The notes: a model not told the origin generated them from the letters alone. 64,000 bases of DNA from an uncultured Candidatus Saccharibacteria bacterium (GCA_946482285.1 CAMLQK010000001.1:124001-188000); one strand, 5' to 3'. Positions 24,428 through 34,812 are shown, counted from the stretch's first letter. Translations and numbers: made by a program.

Positions 24428-25675
24428 ATGTCAACATACAAAGTAATCCAAGATATCGAAGCCGAAGACAAGCTATTAGGTCCGCTAACCTTCCGCCAGT
24501 TCGTATATGCTGGCGCATGCGTCTTATTTTTGTACCTGACGTTTCTGGTTAGTACCAAAGGCGCACCATTTATGGCGGTAGTATTCCTGCCTATTGCTGC
24601 GCTTTGCGGGTTCTTTTCGTGGCCATGGAGTCGGGACCAACCCACCGAGGTCTGGGCGCTTGCCAAGATCCGCTTTATGGTAAAGCCACGCAAGCGTATA
24701 TGGAACCAGAGTGGTGTCAAAGAGCTGGTAACCATTACAGCGCCTAAGCGTGTTGCCGCAGTTTACACCAATGGCCTCAGCGAAACAGAAGTCCAAAGCC
24801 GCCTGAAGGCATTAGCCGACACGATCGACAGTCGTGGGTGGGCAATCAAGAACGTGAACGTCAATATGTACCAGCAGGGAATGATGTCACAGGACTCTGA
24901 CCGTTTGATTAGCATGGCTAGCCTGCCGCAAGCCGTGCCAGACGATGACATCCAGCCGGGCGACGATATGTTAGAAGAAAGCAATGCTGTATCGCGGCAG
25001 TTTGATTCTATGATTGCCGCAAGCACTAAGGCACACCGCCAGGAAATACTTGACCACCTACAGGGTGCTGGCGCGCCGCCAAAAGGCAATGCAGCCCAGC
25101 AAGGCAGCCAAACTAACGGCCCCGCACCTGATTACTGGTTTCTCAACCAGCAGAGCGCGAATGCGACTGCTGTTCCACGCGATGCCGTAACATTCAATAC
25201 ACAAGTTGTTACCCCTGGAGCAGGCCGTACCGAACTGCCCGTAGCACCCGGGGAGCCAACTGCCGACGAGCAGGCAGTAGTAGACCGCATTCTACAACAA
25301 GAACAGCGGGGAGCTTCAGTAAATCCTTTCAACCATTGGCATACCATCCAACCACTTTCGCAGCAGCAGAGTACCAGCCCCCAGCAAGCGCCCACAGCAG
25401 CCGGTATGCCGCCGCAATATCCGCAACCTGCTCCGATGCCATACAACAGCACATACCAACAGCCAGCTGCAAATGGCGGAACATCGGCATACGCCAGCCA
25501 ACCGCCGCGCATCGATACCCCCCAACAAAGTCAACAACCCCAGGTGACACAAGCCCCCGACCCTGCTATACTGGAACTTGCAAGCAACAATGATCTCAAT
25601 GTAGCTACTCTTGCGCGCGAGGCCAACAAGCATAAAGAGGAGCTTCAGAATGAGGTTGTTATATCGCTACATTAA
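24428..25675 (+). CDS. PrgI-family membrane protein with a long Gln/Pro tail
   Basis: Residues 1-105 match the PrgI family: a short polar start, two membrane segments at about 24-43 and 47-66, then WALAKIRFMVKPRKRIW. PrgI-type proteins accompany VirB4 in Gram-positive conjugation systems as the VirB3-like component. Residues 105-200 form a soluble domain, and about 205-380 are low complexity, rich in Gln, Pro and Ala. The gene lies 32 bases after the VirB6-like gene in the same operon. Confidence 0.85.
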   Translation: MSTYKVIQDIEAEDKLLGPLTFRQFVYAGACVLFLYLTFLVSTKGAPFMAVVFLPIAALCGFFSWPWSRDQPTEVWALAKIRFMVKPRKRIWNQSGVKELVTITAPKRVAAVYTNGLSETEVQSRLKALADTIDSRGWAIKNVNVNMYQQGMMSQDSDRLISMASLPQAVPDDDIQPGDDMLEESNAVSRQFDSMIAASTKAHRQEILDHLQGAGAPPKGNAAQQGSQTNGPAPDYWFLNQQSANATAVPRDAVTFNTQVVTPGAGRTELPVAPGEPTADEQAVVDRILQQEQRGASVNPFNHWHTIQPLSQQQSTSPQQAPTAAGMPPQYPQPAPMPYNSTYQQPAANGGTSAYASQPPRIDTPQQSQQPQVTQAPDPAILELASNNDLNVATLAREANKHKEELQNEVVISLH

Positions 25676-25711
25676 ACGAGTAGATTTTACGGTGGGGTAA
25701 CAAGGTTTTTA

Positions 25712-26752
25712 ATGAATCCTTCTTCATACAATCAGCCACAATCGGGCGCACCAGGCGGTGTTAACCCTAACCAACAGTTCGCCCAACCAGGCGTACCTCC
25801 CCAAGTGCAGCCAAGCCAACAGATACCACAGGTACCCGGGGGCAGTGCGATGCCGCCGCAAATGGCCGGCCCGCAAGCTGCTGCACCACAGCCACAAATG
25901 CAGCAGCAATTCCAACAGCCAGGCGCAATGCCCCAGCAAGCGCCAACCGCAGCACCTGTTGCCGACGGGCAAGCAGTTGTAGGCGCCCAATCCGGTATAC
26001 AGACTACAGTTCGCCCAGCACAGTCCAACCCAAACAGTACACAAAACACGTTGCAGATTGCTGAAATCCGCGACGGCATCGTTATCATGAACGACGGTTC
26101 GTTCCGGAGTGTGGTAATGGTGAAATCCATTAACTTTGACCTCATGAGCCAAAGCGAACAAGAAGCTGTGGAATTCAGCTACCAAGGGTTTCTTAACTCA
26201 CTGTATTTCCCTGTGCAAATCTTTATTCGGTCACAAAAAGTCGATTTACAACCTTACATTAGCAAGCTCGATAAAATCCGCTCAGAGCACGATAATATGC
26301 TATTGGCACTTCTTATGGAAGATTACATTAGCTATATCGACCAACTTGGCCAGCAAACCAACATCATGGACAAAAAATTCTACATTGTTATTCCGTATTT
26401 CCCAACAGTAGATGTCCAGAAGGCTCTGTCCCAAAGCAAAAACTTCCTAACTGGTGTAGCAAGCCTATTCGATAAAAAAGAACAGCACGTCGTTATTAAC
26501 GAAGAATACCTGGAAAAAGCAAAGACAGAGCTACGTAACCGCGTCCAATCTGTACTGAGTGGTTTACTCCAAAGCGGTATACAGGGTTTGCCGCTTGATA
26601 CCCAAGAACTTATCGAGCTGTATTACGACACCTACAACCCAGACACCGCAACCCGCCAGCAGCTAAAGAACTTTAACCAACTGGATGCTGACATTATCAC
26701 CAAGGGCGCGGGCAACGCCGTCCAACCACACATGCAAAGGGAACTATCGTAA
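25712..26752 (+). CDS. VirB4/TraC N-terminal-domain protein (split VirB4)
   Basis: The first 110 residues are Gln/Pro/Ala-rich and disordered. Residues from about 115 resemble the N-terminal domain of TraC/VirB4 ATPases (IRDGIVIMNDGSFRSVV, NSLYFPVQIFIRSQ). There is no Walker motif, and the ATPase is encoded by the next gene, which begins one base after this stop. The two products should act as one VirB4 at the inner face of the membrane. The N-terminal low-complexity region resembles the tail of the PrgI-family protein. Confidence 0.82.
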   Translation: MNPSSYNQPQSGAPGGVNPNQQFAQPGVPPQVQPSQQIPQVPGGSAMPPQMAGPQAAAPQPQMQQQFQQPGAMPQQAPTAAPVADGQAVVGAQSGIQTTVRPAQSNPNSTQNTLQIAEIRDGIVIMNDGSFRSVVMVKSINFDLMSQSEQEAVEFSYQGFLNSLYFPVQIFIRSQKVDLQPYISKLDKIRSEHDNMLLALLMEDYISYIDQLGQQTNIMDKKFYIVIPYFPTVDVQKALSQSKNFLTGVASLFDKKEQHVVINEEYLEKAKTELRNRVQSVLSGLLQSGIQGLPLDTQELIELYYDTYNPDTATRQQLKNFNQLDADIITKGAGNAVQPHMQRELS

Positions 26753-28663
26753 ATGGCACGCAAAAAGAAACAATTGGATCCAGTTGCACTAGCGCAAGCG
26801 CAGCAGCAACGTGAGCAGCAAGAAGTGGAGGCCGCGTTCCGAAAGGGCATTACCGCGCTCCGTGACTTTATCGCACCAAGCTCTTTGGAATTCAACAGCA
26901 GCTATTTCCAGCTGGGCACCCGTTTGGCACGGACGTACTATGTGTACGGATACCCCCGGCAGCTATACACTGGCTGGCTGAGCGCTATGGTCAACCTCGA
27001 CGAAGTTATTGACCTGTCAATGTTTATCTACCCAGTTGAAAGCCAAGTGGTTTTGGATAACTTGCGCAAAAAAGTCACCCAGCTTGAAGCGGGCATCCAA
27101 ATCGACTCCGAAAAAGGCCGCGTCCGCGACCCGGCGAAACAGGCAGCCATCCAGGACGCCGAAGAAATGCGTGACAAACTGCAGGTAGGCGAAGAGCGTT
27201 TTTTCCGCTTTGGCCTATACTTTACCATTTACGCCCACAGCCAAGAAGAACTCGAATTCGTTTCACACAAGGTTGAGTCTATGCTTGGCCAACAACTGGT
27301 GTTCTCTAAGCCGGCGAGCTCACAACAAGAGCAGGGGCTCAACAGCACCGTGCCGCAGTTTACCGATCAACTTCAAATCCGCCGCAACATGAGCACTGGT
27401 GCTATTAGCACCAGCTTCCCGTTCACCAGCGCCGACCTCAGCCAAGATAATGGCATTCTATACGGCGTTAACATGCATAATTCCGGCTTGGTTATATTCG
27501 ACCGTTTTAGCCTGGAAAACGGCAACTCAGTAGTATTTGCGAAGTCTGGTGCTGGTAAGTCGTTTACGGTTAAGCTCGAAGCCATACGCTCGCTGATGAT
27601 GGGCACCGAAATCTTTATTGTCGACCCAGAAAACGAGTACGAGCGCATGTGCGACGCTGTTGGTGGTGCCTATGTCCGGCTTAGCCTGAACTCATCAACA
27701 CGCATCAACCCATTCGACCTGCCACAAGTTGTCGACACCGAAGAAGCCGACAACGCTTTGCGCAGCAATCTTATTACCTTACATGGCCTACTTCGCCTGA
27801 TGATGGGTGGTGCACAGGCACAGATGATGGGCGGCAGCTCTGTCATGGCACCTGCGCTAAATCCTGTGGAAGAAGCTGACCTCGATGCCGCATTGATTGA
27901 AACGTACGCGAAGGCTGGCATCACTAACGACCCGCTTACCCACACCAGCCCGCCGCCTACCATCAGCGACTTATACGACACTCTGCTTCACATGGGTGGT
28001 ACAGGCCCGCAACTTGCGCAGCGCCTACGCAAATACACCACCGGTACCTTTGCTGGCATCTTCAGCCAACCTTCCAATATTGACATCAACAATCCATTGG
28101 TAGTGTTCAACATCCGCGACCTAGAAGACGAGCTTCGTCCAGTAGCAATGTACATTGTCCTGAACTACATTTGGAACAAAACAAAATCAGACCAGCGGCG
28201 GCGCATCCTGATTGTGGATGAGGCCTGGCAACTTATGAAATATGAAGATTCTGCAAACTTCTTGTTTAGCCTGGCTAAACGCGCGCGCAAATACAACCTG
28301 GGCATTACTACTGTCACACAGGACGTAGAAGACTTCATGGGCTCACGTATGGGCCGTGCCGTTGTAGCGAACGCCTCGATGCAGTTCTTGCTCAAACAGT
28401 CACCTTCGGCAGTCGATGTTTTGTCCGACGTATTCAAACTAACTTCCGAGGAGAAAAAGCGGCTCAGCCAATTCCCGGTAGGACAGGGGCTATTCTTTGC
28501 CGGGCAAAACCACGTTCATATCCAGGTCGTAGCCAGTCCAACGGAAACGGGACTGATAACGACGAATCCTATGCAAGTTCAGCAGTTAAACCAATCAGGG
28601 GAAATGACACAACCGCAAGGGACGATAGATCTAGCGAATCAACTATACCCGGGAAGTATGTAA
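26753..28663 (+). CDS. virB4: VirB4/TraC-family secretion ATPase
   Basis: The 636-residue ATPase powers type IV secretion or pilus assembly at the inner membrane. Walker A SGAGKS is at about 265-270, IFIVDPENEYERM follows, Walker B ILIVDEAW has its Asp-Glu at about 489-490, and the late TTVTQDVEDFMGS and FLLKQSP motifs are typical of the TraG/VirB4 RecA-like domain. It starts with MARKKKQ and a Gln-rich helix. The N-terminal part of a usual VirB4 is partly supplied by the preceding gene. Confidence 0.94.
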   Translation: MARKKKQLDPVALAQAQQQREQQEVEAAFRKGITALRDFIAPSSLEFNSSYFQLGTRLARTYYVYGYPRQLYTGWLSAMVNLDEVIDLSMFIYPVESQVVLDNLRKKVTQLEAGIQIDSEKGRVRDPAKQAAIQDAEEMRDKLQVGEERFFRFGLYFTIYAHSQEELEFVSHKVESMLGQQLVFSKPASSQQEQGLNSTVPQFTDQLQIRRNMSTGAISTSFPFTSADLSQDNGILYGVNMHNSGLVIFDRFSLENGNSVVFAKSGAGKSFTVKLEAIRSLMMGTEIFIVDPENEYERMCDAVGGAYVRLSLNSSTRINPFDLPQVVDTEEADNALRSNLITLHGLLRLMMGGAQAQMMGGSSVMAPALNPVEEADLDAALIETYAKAGITNDPLTHTSPPPTISDLYDTLLHMGGTGPQLAQRLRKYTTGTFAGIFSQPSNIDINNPLVVFNIRDLEDELRPVAMYIVLNYIWNKTKSDQRRRILIVDEAWQLMKYEDSANFLFSLAKRARKYNLGITTVTQDVEDFMGSRMGRAVVANASMQFLLKQSPSAVDVLSDVFKLTSEEKKRLSQFPVGQGLFFAGQNHVHIQVVASPTETGLITTNPMQVQQLNQSGEMTQPQGTIDLANQLYPGSM

Positions 28664-28677
28664 AAGGATAGAACATT

Positions 28678-31332
28678 ATGGGGGTAATGGACGGTGACTT
28701 ATCACATGGGGAGCAACAAGAAAAACTCCGGCAAGCCTATTTAGATAAATACCAAGATAAAGGGCTCTCCCGTGATGAACTATTGAAAGCGGAAGGCAAA
28801 TCCGGAGACCTGTCCAAAGCGGCTGATCGCTTTGATTACGTACGAAATATGAATGACGCCCTTGAGAAAAAGGGTTATATTGGGAGTCCGAATCAGGGTA
28901 GCTCAGGCTCTAGTAGTGCATTAGGCCAGAGAACTGCAACCGGAGGGGGCGGCGCCGCGGCAGGAACACATGCGGCCAGCGGGCTTAGGTCTGCCGAAAG
29001 CTCAGCTGCACATATCGGAGGCGCTGGCGCTTCCAGGGGAGGCTCGGCCACTGCGCTGAAAGACCGCGAACACAATGCTGCCGCCAGTGCCGCTAAGCCG
29101 GCAGGCAATAAGGCAGGATCACCGCACGCACCCGGCGGCATTGACCGCCGCGGCGCGCCAAACCAAAATAAAGGGCCCATAAATAAAAAATTCTGGTTCC
29201 TAGGTGGTGGCATCCTTGGCGGTGTTGTTATGTTCTTTCTGGTGGCGGCAGTCATTTTGTCGATGCTAGGTAACCTTAAGGACATCCACTTTGCAACGAT
29301 GTTACGCTCAATCGGCTTTGCACGCTTTAGTTATGTTATGCGCAAAGATTTTGCGCGTACTATTTTTGACGCAGCCGTACTAACTGATAAGAGTACTGGT
29401 AGCGCAGCCAAGGCCATGAAAGGCACAAATCCGCCCCGGCAACTGCGACAGCTCGGAACACAGGGTGTGCTTAAGTTTGAATTCAGCAATGGCGTAACAG
29501 GCCAGAACCCGGTTAAAGACGTCTGGCACCAGCTACGCGGCACCAACCAGTTCAAGGGTATAGAAGTTAATGGGCAGCGTATTATGCTGGACGATATCGC
29601 CAAGCAGCAATTTGGAAAAACGTGGGCCGGGCTATCTATCCGAGAACGTATGACCGTTCGGGCTACGTACTCGGATCAAGTCCGGCTAGGCGTTAATGAT
29701 GCGCTGAGATCCGAAAGCCGATTCTATCGATGGAAAGCATTTAAAAATATCCGTAAGGTTTCTGGTATTAGAATGGTCAAGTGGGCAGACAAAGGCAGAG
29801 CCTACCTTGGCAAGTCACCTACCGAAGCCCGCAAGCTCAACATAGAAGAAACCGTCAAGAATGTGGAAGGTGATGGAGCCAGGCCCAAGTCCAAACTTAA
29901 ACAGATCCAAGACGATGCCGATGATGCCCGCGAGAAAGCCACCAAAGCTGCTATTAACGGCGAAAGCCCAGGGCAGGTCAGAAGCGCTTGGGCGAACAAG
30001 CTGCGGACTGTTACAAAAGTTTCGGATGCCGTATTTGTAACCACAGCCGCTTGCATCATCCACGACCTTGCCGAATCGTTTGACCAAATGGACAAAGAAA
30101 CCGAAATGCGCGCTATGCGACTGTCACACGACGCACTGTCGGCGGGCGGGCAAGTGGCCGAAGGTGAAACATATGCCGAGGCGATCAACGCCAACAACAG
30201 CCGGTGGGACAATGCCGAAAAATCAGTCCTGTATAAGCAGGCGACTGGTGACACCAAGTTAACCAAGAATGATCAGCAGCAACTGAGTGATATCCCCAGT
30301 ATCAATGGTCCAACCGGAACATTCCGATCAGTCATTGGAACCATTGATGACGTTATCTTCCCGGAAACCATCGGCGGCAATGCCATTGATGCCATACTGG
30401 GGGCGATTGGCGTAGAAAAATCCCTAAACGACATTGGTTGTGATGCACTCCTTAACGAATATGTTCAATATAGTATTGCTGGCACCGAAATCATCATCAG
30501 CATTGGTACAGCAGGAGCCACCAAGGGCGTTGTGGCTGCTATTAAGGCCGCCATTAGCGGAGCACTGGTAGCGGTGGGTACCATAGGCCTTGGCCAGTTA
30601 CTGGGCACCCTCATAGACAAAGCAGTCGCTAGCTATGCGGGCATGGATTATGGCGGCACACAAACAGGTGAGCCACTATTCAACCAGAGTATGGTAGGTA
30701 CAAACCGCCTGGCGCAAACCGGTGACCGGCAAACCCTATACGGCCGCCCGCTTACAGATGCCGAAACAGAGGACGCACAAAAAGTCGCCATCGCCGACCT
30801 TAAACAACGAATCGGCGAACAGTCGTTTAGCTATCGCTACTTTGCCATCGAAAACCCATTCTCTCTCACCGGCAAACTAGCCGCACACACGCCATCTAAT
30901 TTTACCGATCTTGGCACCATGGCGCGCAGTAGCCTTGGGTCATTAGCATCAATATTCAGTACGCCGCAGCAACTGTTCAGTACTATTGGCAATGTGCTAA
31001 TGCCCGTTCAATATGCAAATGCCGCACCAGAGGGTAACTACCTTAAGGCTGGTGACGTATCGGTGTGGGGCCGAAGCAACGCCGAGCAAAAGAAAATTGA
31101 TAGCGATCCAGACTTTGGTGTGGATGAGCTAGACCAGTTCTACGACAACAACAAAGACGACCTCGAAGAGAAATATGGCAAATGTTACTCAGATGCACTC
31201 CAGAATGACATTCCCAAAGACTGTACCGCTGACTATCTAAAGACCGACGAAGCACTCAAATACCGTGTATATAAGAACCGTATGGAAATGATAGAATTTA
31301 GTTCAGGATCAATAGATGGGGGCGGAGACTAG
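28678..31332 (+). CDS. large membrane protein of the secretion operon
   Basis: The 884-residue protein begins with a cytoplasmic domain and a Gly/Ser/Ala-rich linker (about 60-160). One strong membrane segment lies at about 175-200, and a second hydrophobic Gly/Ala-rich region at about 600-655. Basic and helical segments lie between. The ATG at 28678 is 15 bases after the virB4 stop. Its position suggests a scaffold or channel component (VirB6- or VirB8-like position), but no family motif is recognised. Confidence 0.75.
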   Translation: MGVMDGDLSHGEQQEKLRQAYLDKYQDKGLSRDELLKAEGKSGDLSKAADRFDYVRNMNDALEKKGYIGSPNQGSSGSSSALGQRTATGGGGAAAGTHAASGLRSAESSAAHIGGAGASRGGSATALKDREHNAAASAAKPAGNKAGSPHAPGGIDRRGAPNQNKGPINKKFWFLGGGILGGVVMFFLVAAVILSMLGNLKDIHFATMLRSIGFARFSYVMRKDFARTIFDAAVLTDKSTGSAAKAMKGTNPPRQLRQLGTQGVLKFEFSNGVTGQNPVKDVWHQLRGTNQFKGIEVNGQRIMLDDIAKQQFGKTWAGLSIRERMTVRATYSDQVRLGVNDALRSESRFYRWKAFKNIRKVSGIRMVKWADKGRAYLGKSPTEARKLNIEETVKNVEGDGARPKSKLKQIQDDADDAREKATKAAINGESPGQVRSAWANKLRTVTKVSDAVFVTTAACIIHDLAESFDQMDKETEMRAMRLSHDALSAGGQVAEGETYAEAINANNSRWDNAEKSVLYKQATGDTKLTKNDQQQLSDIPSINGPTGTFRSVIGTIDDVIFPETIGGNAIDAILGAIGVEKSLNDIGCDALLNEYVQYSIAGTEIIISIGTAGATKGVVAAIKAAISGALVAVGTIGLGQLLGTLIDKAVASYAGMDYGGTQTGEPLFNQSMVGTNRLAQTGDRQTLYGRPLTDAETEDAQKVAIADLKQRIGEQSFSYRYFAIENPFSLTGKLAAHTPSNFTDLGTMARSSLGSLASIFSTPQQLFSTIGNVLMPVQYANAAPEGNYLKAGDVSVWGRSNAEQKKIDSDPDFGVDELDQFYDNNKDDLEEKYGKCYSDALQNDIPKDCTADYLKTDEALKYRVYKNRMEMIEFSSGSIDGGGD

Positions 31333-31333
31333 T

Positions 31334-33481
31334 ATGCAGAAACATCCGAAAAAACGCAGTTTGCGACAAAAGTTTAATGCTGGCTTTGCAATATTTGGAA
31401 CGCTGTTGTTTATGTACAGTAGTGGCGCGCCAGCAGTATCGGCTGCAACCGCCAGCCAGGCAGACCTCAAAAGCTTTTTAAATGGTTCTACCTCTAGCTT
31501 CTATAAGCCAGACTTCTGTGCAGCCGGAGGCGGTGGCGGCGTAAGCACGGCTACTGGGCCAGCAGCAGAGCTACTTAAGAAAGCAGGACTCGCAGGCGGC
31601 TGGGTAGATGCAATCATTAAGTTCTCTAAAAAGTACGGTACCGATCCGATCGCTATGGCATCGCTGTTCTTTTGGGAAAACCGCCGGTTTCCACCATATG
31701 GCGAAATCCGCAACGGCAACCCGAGCAATGGTAGCGGCCCTTGGCAGTTTACATCAGGTTCGTGGAATTCTAAAAAGTACGGATCGTATGATCCCAATGT
31801 ATATGACCCGGTCAAATCTACCGAGGCAGCCGCAGAGCTGGTTAAGTCGTACGGTGGAGTAGCTGGTAATGCCGGTTCGCTTGGAACAATTGCCCAAAAT
31901 TTTGCTAAAGGATCCAACATAAAGTCCATGGCATCAGTGGCCAAGAACTACAACGCTGGGCAAGGTACATGGCGCGAGCCGGGCGTGGCAAATTGGAATC
32001 AGCAAGGCCGCAACTGGCTTGAACCTAAAGGAAACTGGAATCGATATCCTAATAAACCAAAAATTATCGACGACTACATCGTTGGCATGACATACGTGTA
32101 TTACCAGATTGCCACGGGCACCAAAATCACCTGGAAAGGTGACGACAGCTACATTAAGGAAGCACTCAAAAAACAGGATACCCTCAAAAACTTCAAATAT
32201 ACCAACAGCGAAGGCGGTAGTGCTGCCGACGAAAAAATCACCGAGACGACAGAGACAACTGGCGACAATCCTGTAGTTGTTATTGACCCTGGCCACAGCG
32301 GCAAAGACAAAGATATCAAAGACCCACAAACTGGCTTGCGCGACCATGACTACCCAAACCACCCCGAGCTTGAGGACATGTGGGATGTATCGAAGTTAGT
32401 AGAAGGCGCACTGAAACAAGAAGGGTACTCCGTAATCTTAACGAAAAAGAGCGCAGACGAAACAGTTACCCTGCGCGAACGCGCCAATATAGCCAACCAG
32501 AGTAAAGCCGCAATAGCCGTAAGCTTGCACGACCAAGCAGGCAAGAATGGTGGTTTGCAGTTTGGCAAATGGGCCGAAATTTACCCGCAAAAACAGGGCG
32601 GCTACCGTGAAACTGCTGCTGGCAAGCGAGTAACATTCAACAACGAAGATGTTGCCAAAAAAAGTGAAGCATATGCCAAAAATTTCCAAGAAACCCGTGC
32701 TGGCCCTGAAGGCATTAAGCCGACTATTAAGCTAAACAGCTTTGATGGGCGGAAAGGCCTTGATGGCGGTAACCTGCCACTTGTACAGCTATTTTCTAAT
32801 GTCCCATGGGTATATCACGAAGCTGGCGGCAACAGTGCTGGACGTGTTGGCCTGAGTGATGGCGATAAAAAGAAGTACGCCGAGGGAATTATTAATGGAA
32901 TTAAGAAGTCCGTAAAGCCAGGCACTGCGAGTGAAACAGGCGACTGTTCCGGCAGCCTATCTGCCGGTAGTGGTGGCGTAGAGTCTATCGTAGATATGGC
33001 ACTTAAACTATCGTGGCCCGAGCCTTTCAACGGTCCCAAGGGTGACAGGAGTGCAATCAATGATCCGAAGCAAGAATATGTCGTTGCAGCCAAACAATAC
33101 AACAAATCATCTGGTGAAGCCATTATCGACTGCGGGCGCTTCGTATCGACTGTCATGCACGCCAGTGGTGCTGATCCGAACTTCCCACTTGTTGGCACGT
33201 TCAATATTGAGCCATATCTAAAGAAGCACAAGGAAAAGTATGACATTGTGAACGTCAACAAGGTAGGAGACCTTGTCCCAGGCGACATCCTAATCGTGAA
33301 CCAGGGTGCTGGCGCTGGGGGCAGCGGACACATCTACCTCTACATTGGCAAGCAAAAAGGTGGGTATGATTCTGCTGGGGCGTCATTAGGTGTACGTAAC
33401 CCGGGTAAGGCACCGCACTTGCACAATGCGTACTTATCAGACAATCGTGGTAAATATACAGTAGCGAGGTTGAAGCAATAA
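31334..33481 (+). CDS. three-module peptidoglycan hydrolase of the secretion operon
   Basis: The start at 31334, directly after the previous stop, is preceded by GGGCGGAG and gives a signal peptide. The 715 residues carry three wall-degrading modules. At about 70-260 is a lysozyme/transglycosylase-like domain with a possible catalytic Glu near 114 and GPWQFTSGSW. At about 310-525 is an N-acetylmuramoyl-L-alanine amidase of the Amidase_3 type, with DPGHSG, SLHDQ near 398 and YHEAGG near 495 as metal and catalytic residues. At about 560-715 is an NlpC/P60-like domain with DCGRFVS (Cys near 600) and GHIYLYIG (His near 666). It would open peptidoglycan outside the membrane, either its own to let the apparatus through or the host's. 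It takes the VirB1 role. Confidence 0.9.
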   Translation: MQKHPKKRSLRQKFNAGFAIFGTLLFMYSSGAPAVSAATASQADLKSFLNGSTSSFYKPDFCAAGGGGGVSTATGPAAELLKKAGLAGGWVDAIIKFSKKYGTDPIAMASLFFWENRRFPPYGEIRNGNPSNGSGPWQFTSGSWNSKKYGSYDPNVYDPVKSTEAAAELVKSYGGVAGNAGSLGTIAQNFAKGSNIKSMASVAKNYNAGQGTWREPGVANWNQQGRNWLEPKGNWNRYPNKPKIIDDYIVGMTYVYYQIATGTKITWKGDDSYIKEALKKQDTLKNFKYTNSEGGSAADEKITETTETTGDNPVVVIDPGHSGKDKDIKDPQTGLRDHDYPNHPELEDMWDVSKLVEGALKQEGYSVILTKKSADETVTLRERANIANQSKAAIAVSLHDQAGKNGGLQFGKWAEIYPQKQGGYRETAAGKRVTFNNEDVAKKSEAYAKNFQETRAGPEGIKPTIKLNSFDGRKGLDGGNLPLVQLFSNVPWVYHEAGGNSAGRVGLSDGDKKKYAEGIINGIKKSVKPGTASETGDCSGSLSAGSGGVESIVDMALKLSWPEPFNGPKGDRSAINDPKQEYVVAAKQYNKSSGEAIIDCGRFVSTVMHASGADPNFPLVGTFNIEPYLKKHKEKYDIVNVNKVGDLVPGDILIVNQGAGAGGSGHIYLYIGKQKGGYDSAGASLGVRNPGKAPHLHNAYLSDNRGKYTVARLKQ

Positions 33482-34092
33482 TGAGCCGCAAGAACATTCT
33501 TATAGCCGCCGTAGTCGCCATCTTGGTAATTGGTTTCGGCATTGTTATAAAAAACAGTATTACAGGGCCGACTGGCGAAGTCGCGTTGCAGCTTGCACCG
33601 CGCGATATGCGATTATTTGTCGATGGCAAAGCAGTTGAGGCAAATGAAGAAGATATTCTTACGCTCTCACCAGGCAAACACACAATTAAGGGTCAGCGCA
33701 CCGACTTTATAGAAAATAGTATCACTGTAGAGGTTAAACAAAATGAGACGCAGGACGCCTTATTATTACTTGACCCACTCAATGCCGTAGGCCAACAATA
33801 CCTAAATGACCATCCAGAAGAATCTGGCCTTTATAGCCACAAGAGCAGCGCTGAATTTGATAAAAGCGTGGAAACTATGACCGAAAACTCACCAATTGTC
33901 AGTGATCTGCCAATTATTGACCCCAACTGGCGCATGGACTACGGTGCATCGGTAAAGCACCGGGAAACAGATGGCGCGATTGCCGTATATATTTACGCCG
34001 CGACACCCGAAGCCCGCCAGAATGCCCTTGGCTGGATGCGCCTGCAAGGCTATGACCCTTCTGATTACGAAATAATATTTGAACAACCGTAA
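33481..34092 (+). CDS. membrane-anchored protein with a PEGA-like domain
   Basis: The 203 residues have an N-terminal membrane segment at about 6-24. An extracellular beta domain, with DMRLFVDGKAV and TLSPGKHTIKGQ, resembles PEGA repeats. A C-terminal helical/beta domain ends in DPSDYEIIF. Its ATG overlaps the stop of the hydrolase gene by one base, so translation is coupled. It probably binds or positions secretion or wall components outside the cell. Confidence 0.75.
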   Translation: MSRKNILIAAVVAILVIGFGIVIKNSITGPTGEVALQLAPRDMRLFVDGKAVEANEEDILTLSPGKHTIKGQRTDFIENSITVEVKQNETQDALLLLDPLNAVGQQYLNDHPEESGLYSHKSSAEFDKSVETMTENSPIVSDLPIIDPNWRMDYGASVKHRETDGAIAVYIYAATPEARQNALGWMRLQGYDPSDYEIIFEQP

Positions 34093-34104
34093 GGATATTC
34101 TGCC

Positions 34105-34794
34105 ATGGAACCAAATTACGACACATTTAGCCCAAGCGGCAGCACCATAACCGAACGGCAACGCCGCAATCGCAAGTTATTAACCATTATTGGCATCGCC
34201 GTTATTGCACTCGGTGTTGGCGGTTGGTTTTTAGCAGACTTTTTGAACAAAAAAGTCGTTACCTTGCAACCGGCCAACGGTGTAACTATGGCCTTTGGCG
34301 AGCCTTCACATGGCGAAGATGCAGCCGATATAGCCAAGGAGCTCGCCAAAACAAGTAATGTTCCTAAAGAGGTACGCGTAAAGCCCGGCTACTATGCTGT
34401 CATTTACACCGGTAAAGGCATTAAGCAAACTCGTCAGCTCGTAGAAGTCAAAAAAGATATGACAATAACCGCGCCAACGCCAACATATACCGATGAACGA
34501 CTATTAGCAATCCTGCGAGATGAGCAGCAAGCAATTCGTTCGGCGCTTAATAATAATGAAAAGACCAAAGGCTATACACCCAAGGGTGAGTTGCTGTATG
34601 AAAATGGTACATGGTATGCAGCAAAACTAGTGCCAGCTGATCCAATTACCCAAGATACATTGGTTGTTATTATGCAAAAACAAAACGGCACCTGGCAAGT
34701 TGCAGCAGGACCTGCAATCACGCTATATATAAACGATTATCCCCGGGTGTCTGAGGATATCATTCGCGATATCAATAACCGACCACTTGACTAG
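34105..34794 (+). CDS. membrane-anchored protein ending the secretion operon
   Basis: The 229-residue product has a polar start, one membrane segment at about 28-47 and an extracytoplasmic domain. KPGYYAVIYTGKG recalls the preceding protein's PEGA-like fold, and a later WYAAKLVPAD segment looks like a VirB8/NTF2-like strand pattern. That last similarity is only suggestive. An intrinsic terminator follows at 34813-34841. Confidence 0.72.
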   Translation: MEPNYDTFSPSGSTITERQRRNRKLLTIIGIAVIALGVGGWFLADFLNKKVVTLQPANGVTMAFGEPSHGEDAADIAKELAKTSNVPKEVRVKPGYYAVIYTGKGIKQTRQLVEVKKDMTITAPTPTYTDERLLAILRDEQQAIRSALNNNEKTKGYTPKGELLYENGTWYAAKLVPADPITQDTLVVIMQKQNGTWQVAAGPAITLYINDYPRVSEDIIRDINNRPLD

Positions 34795-34812
34795 AGCAGA
34801 TCCATCCCAGCG

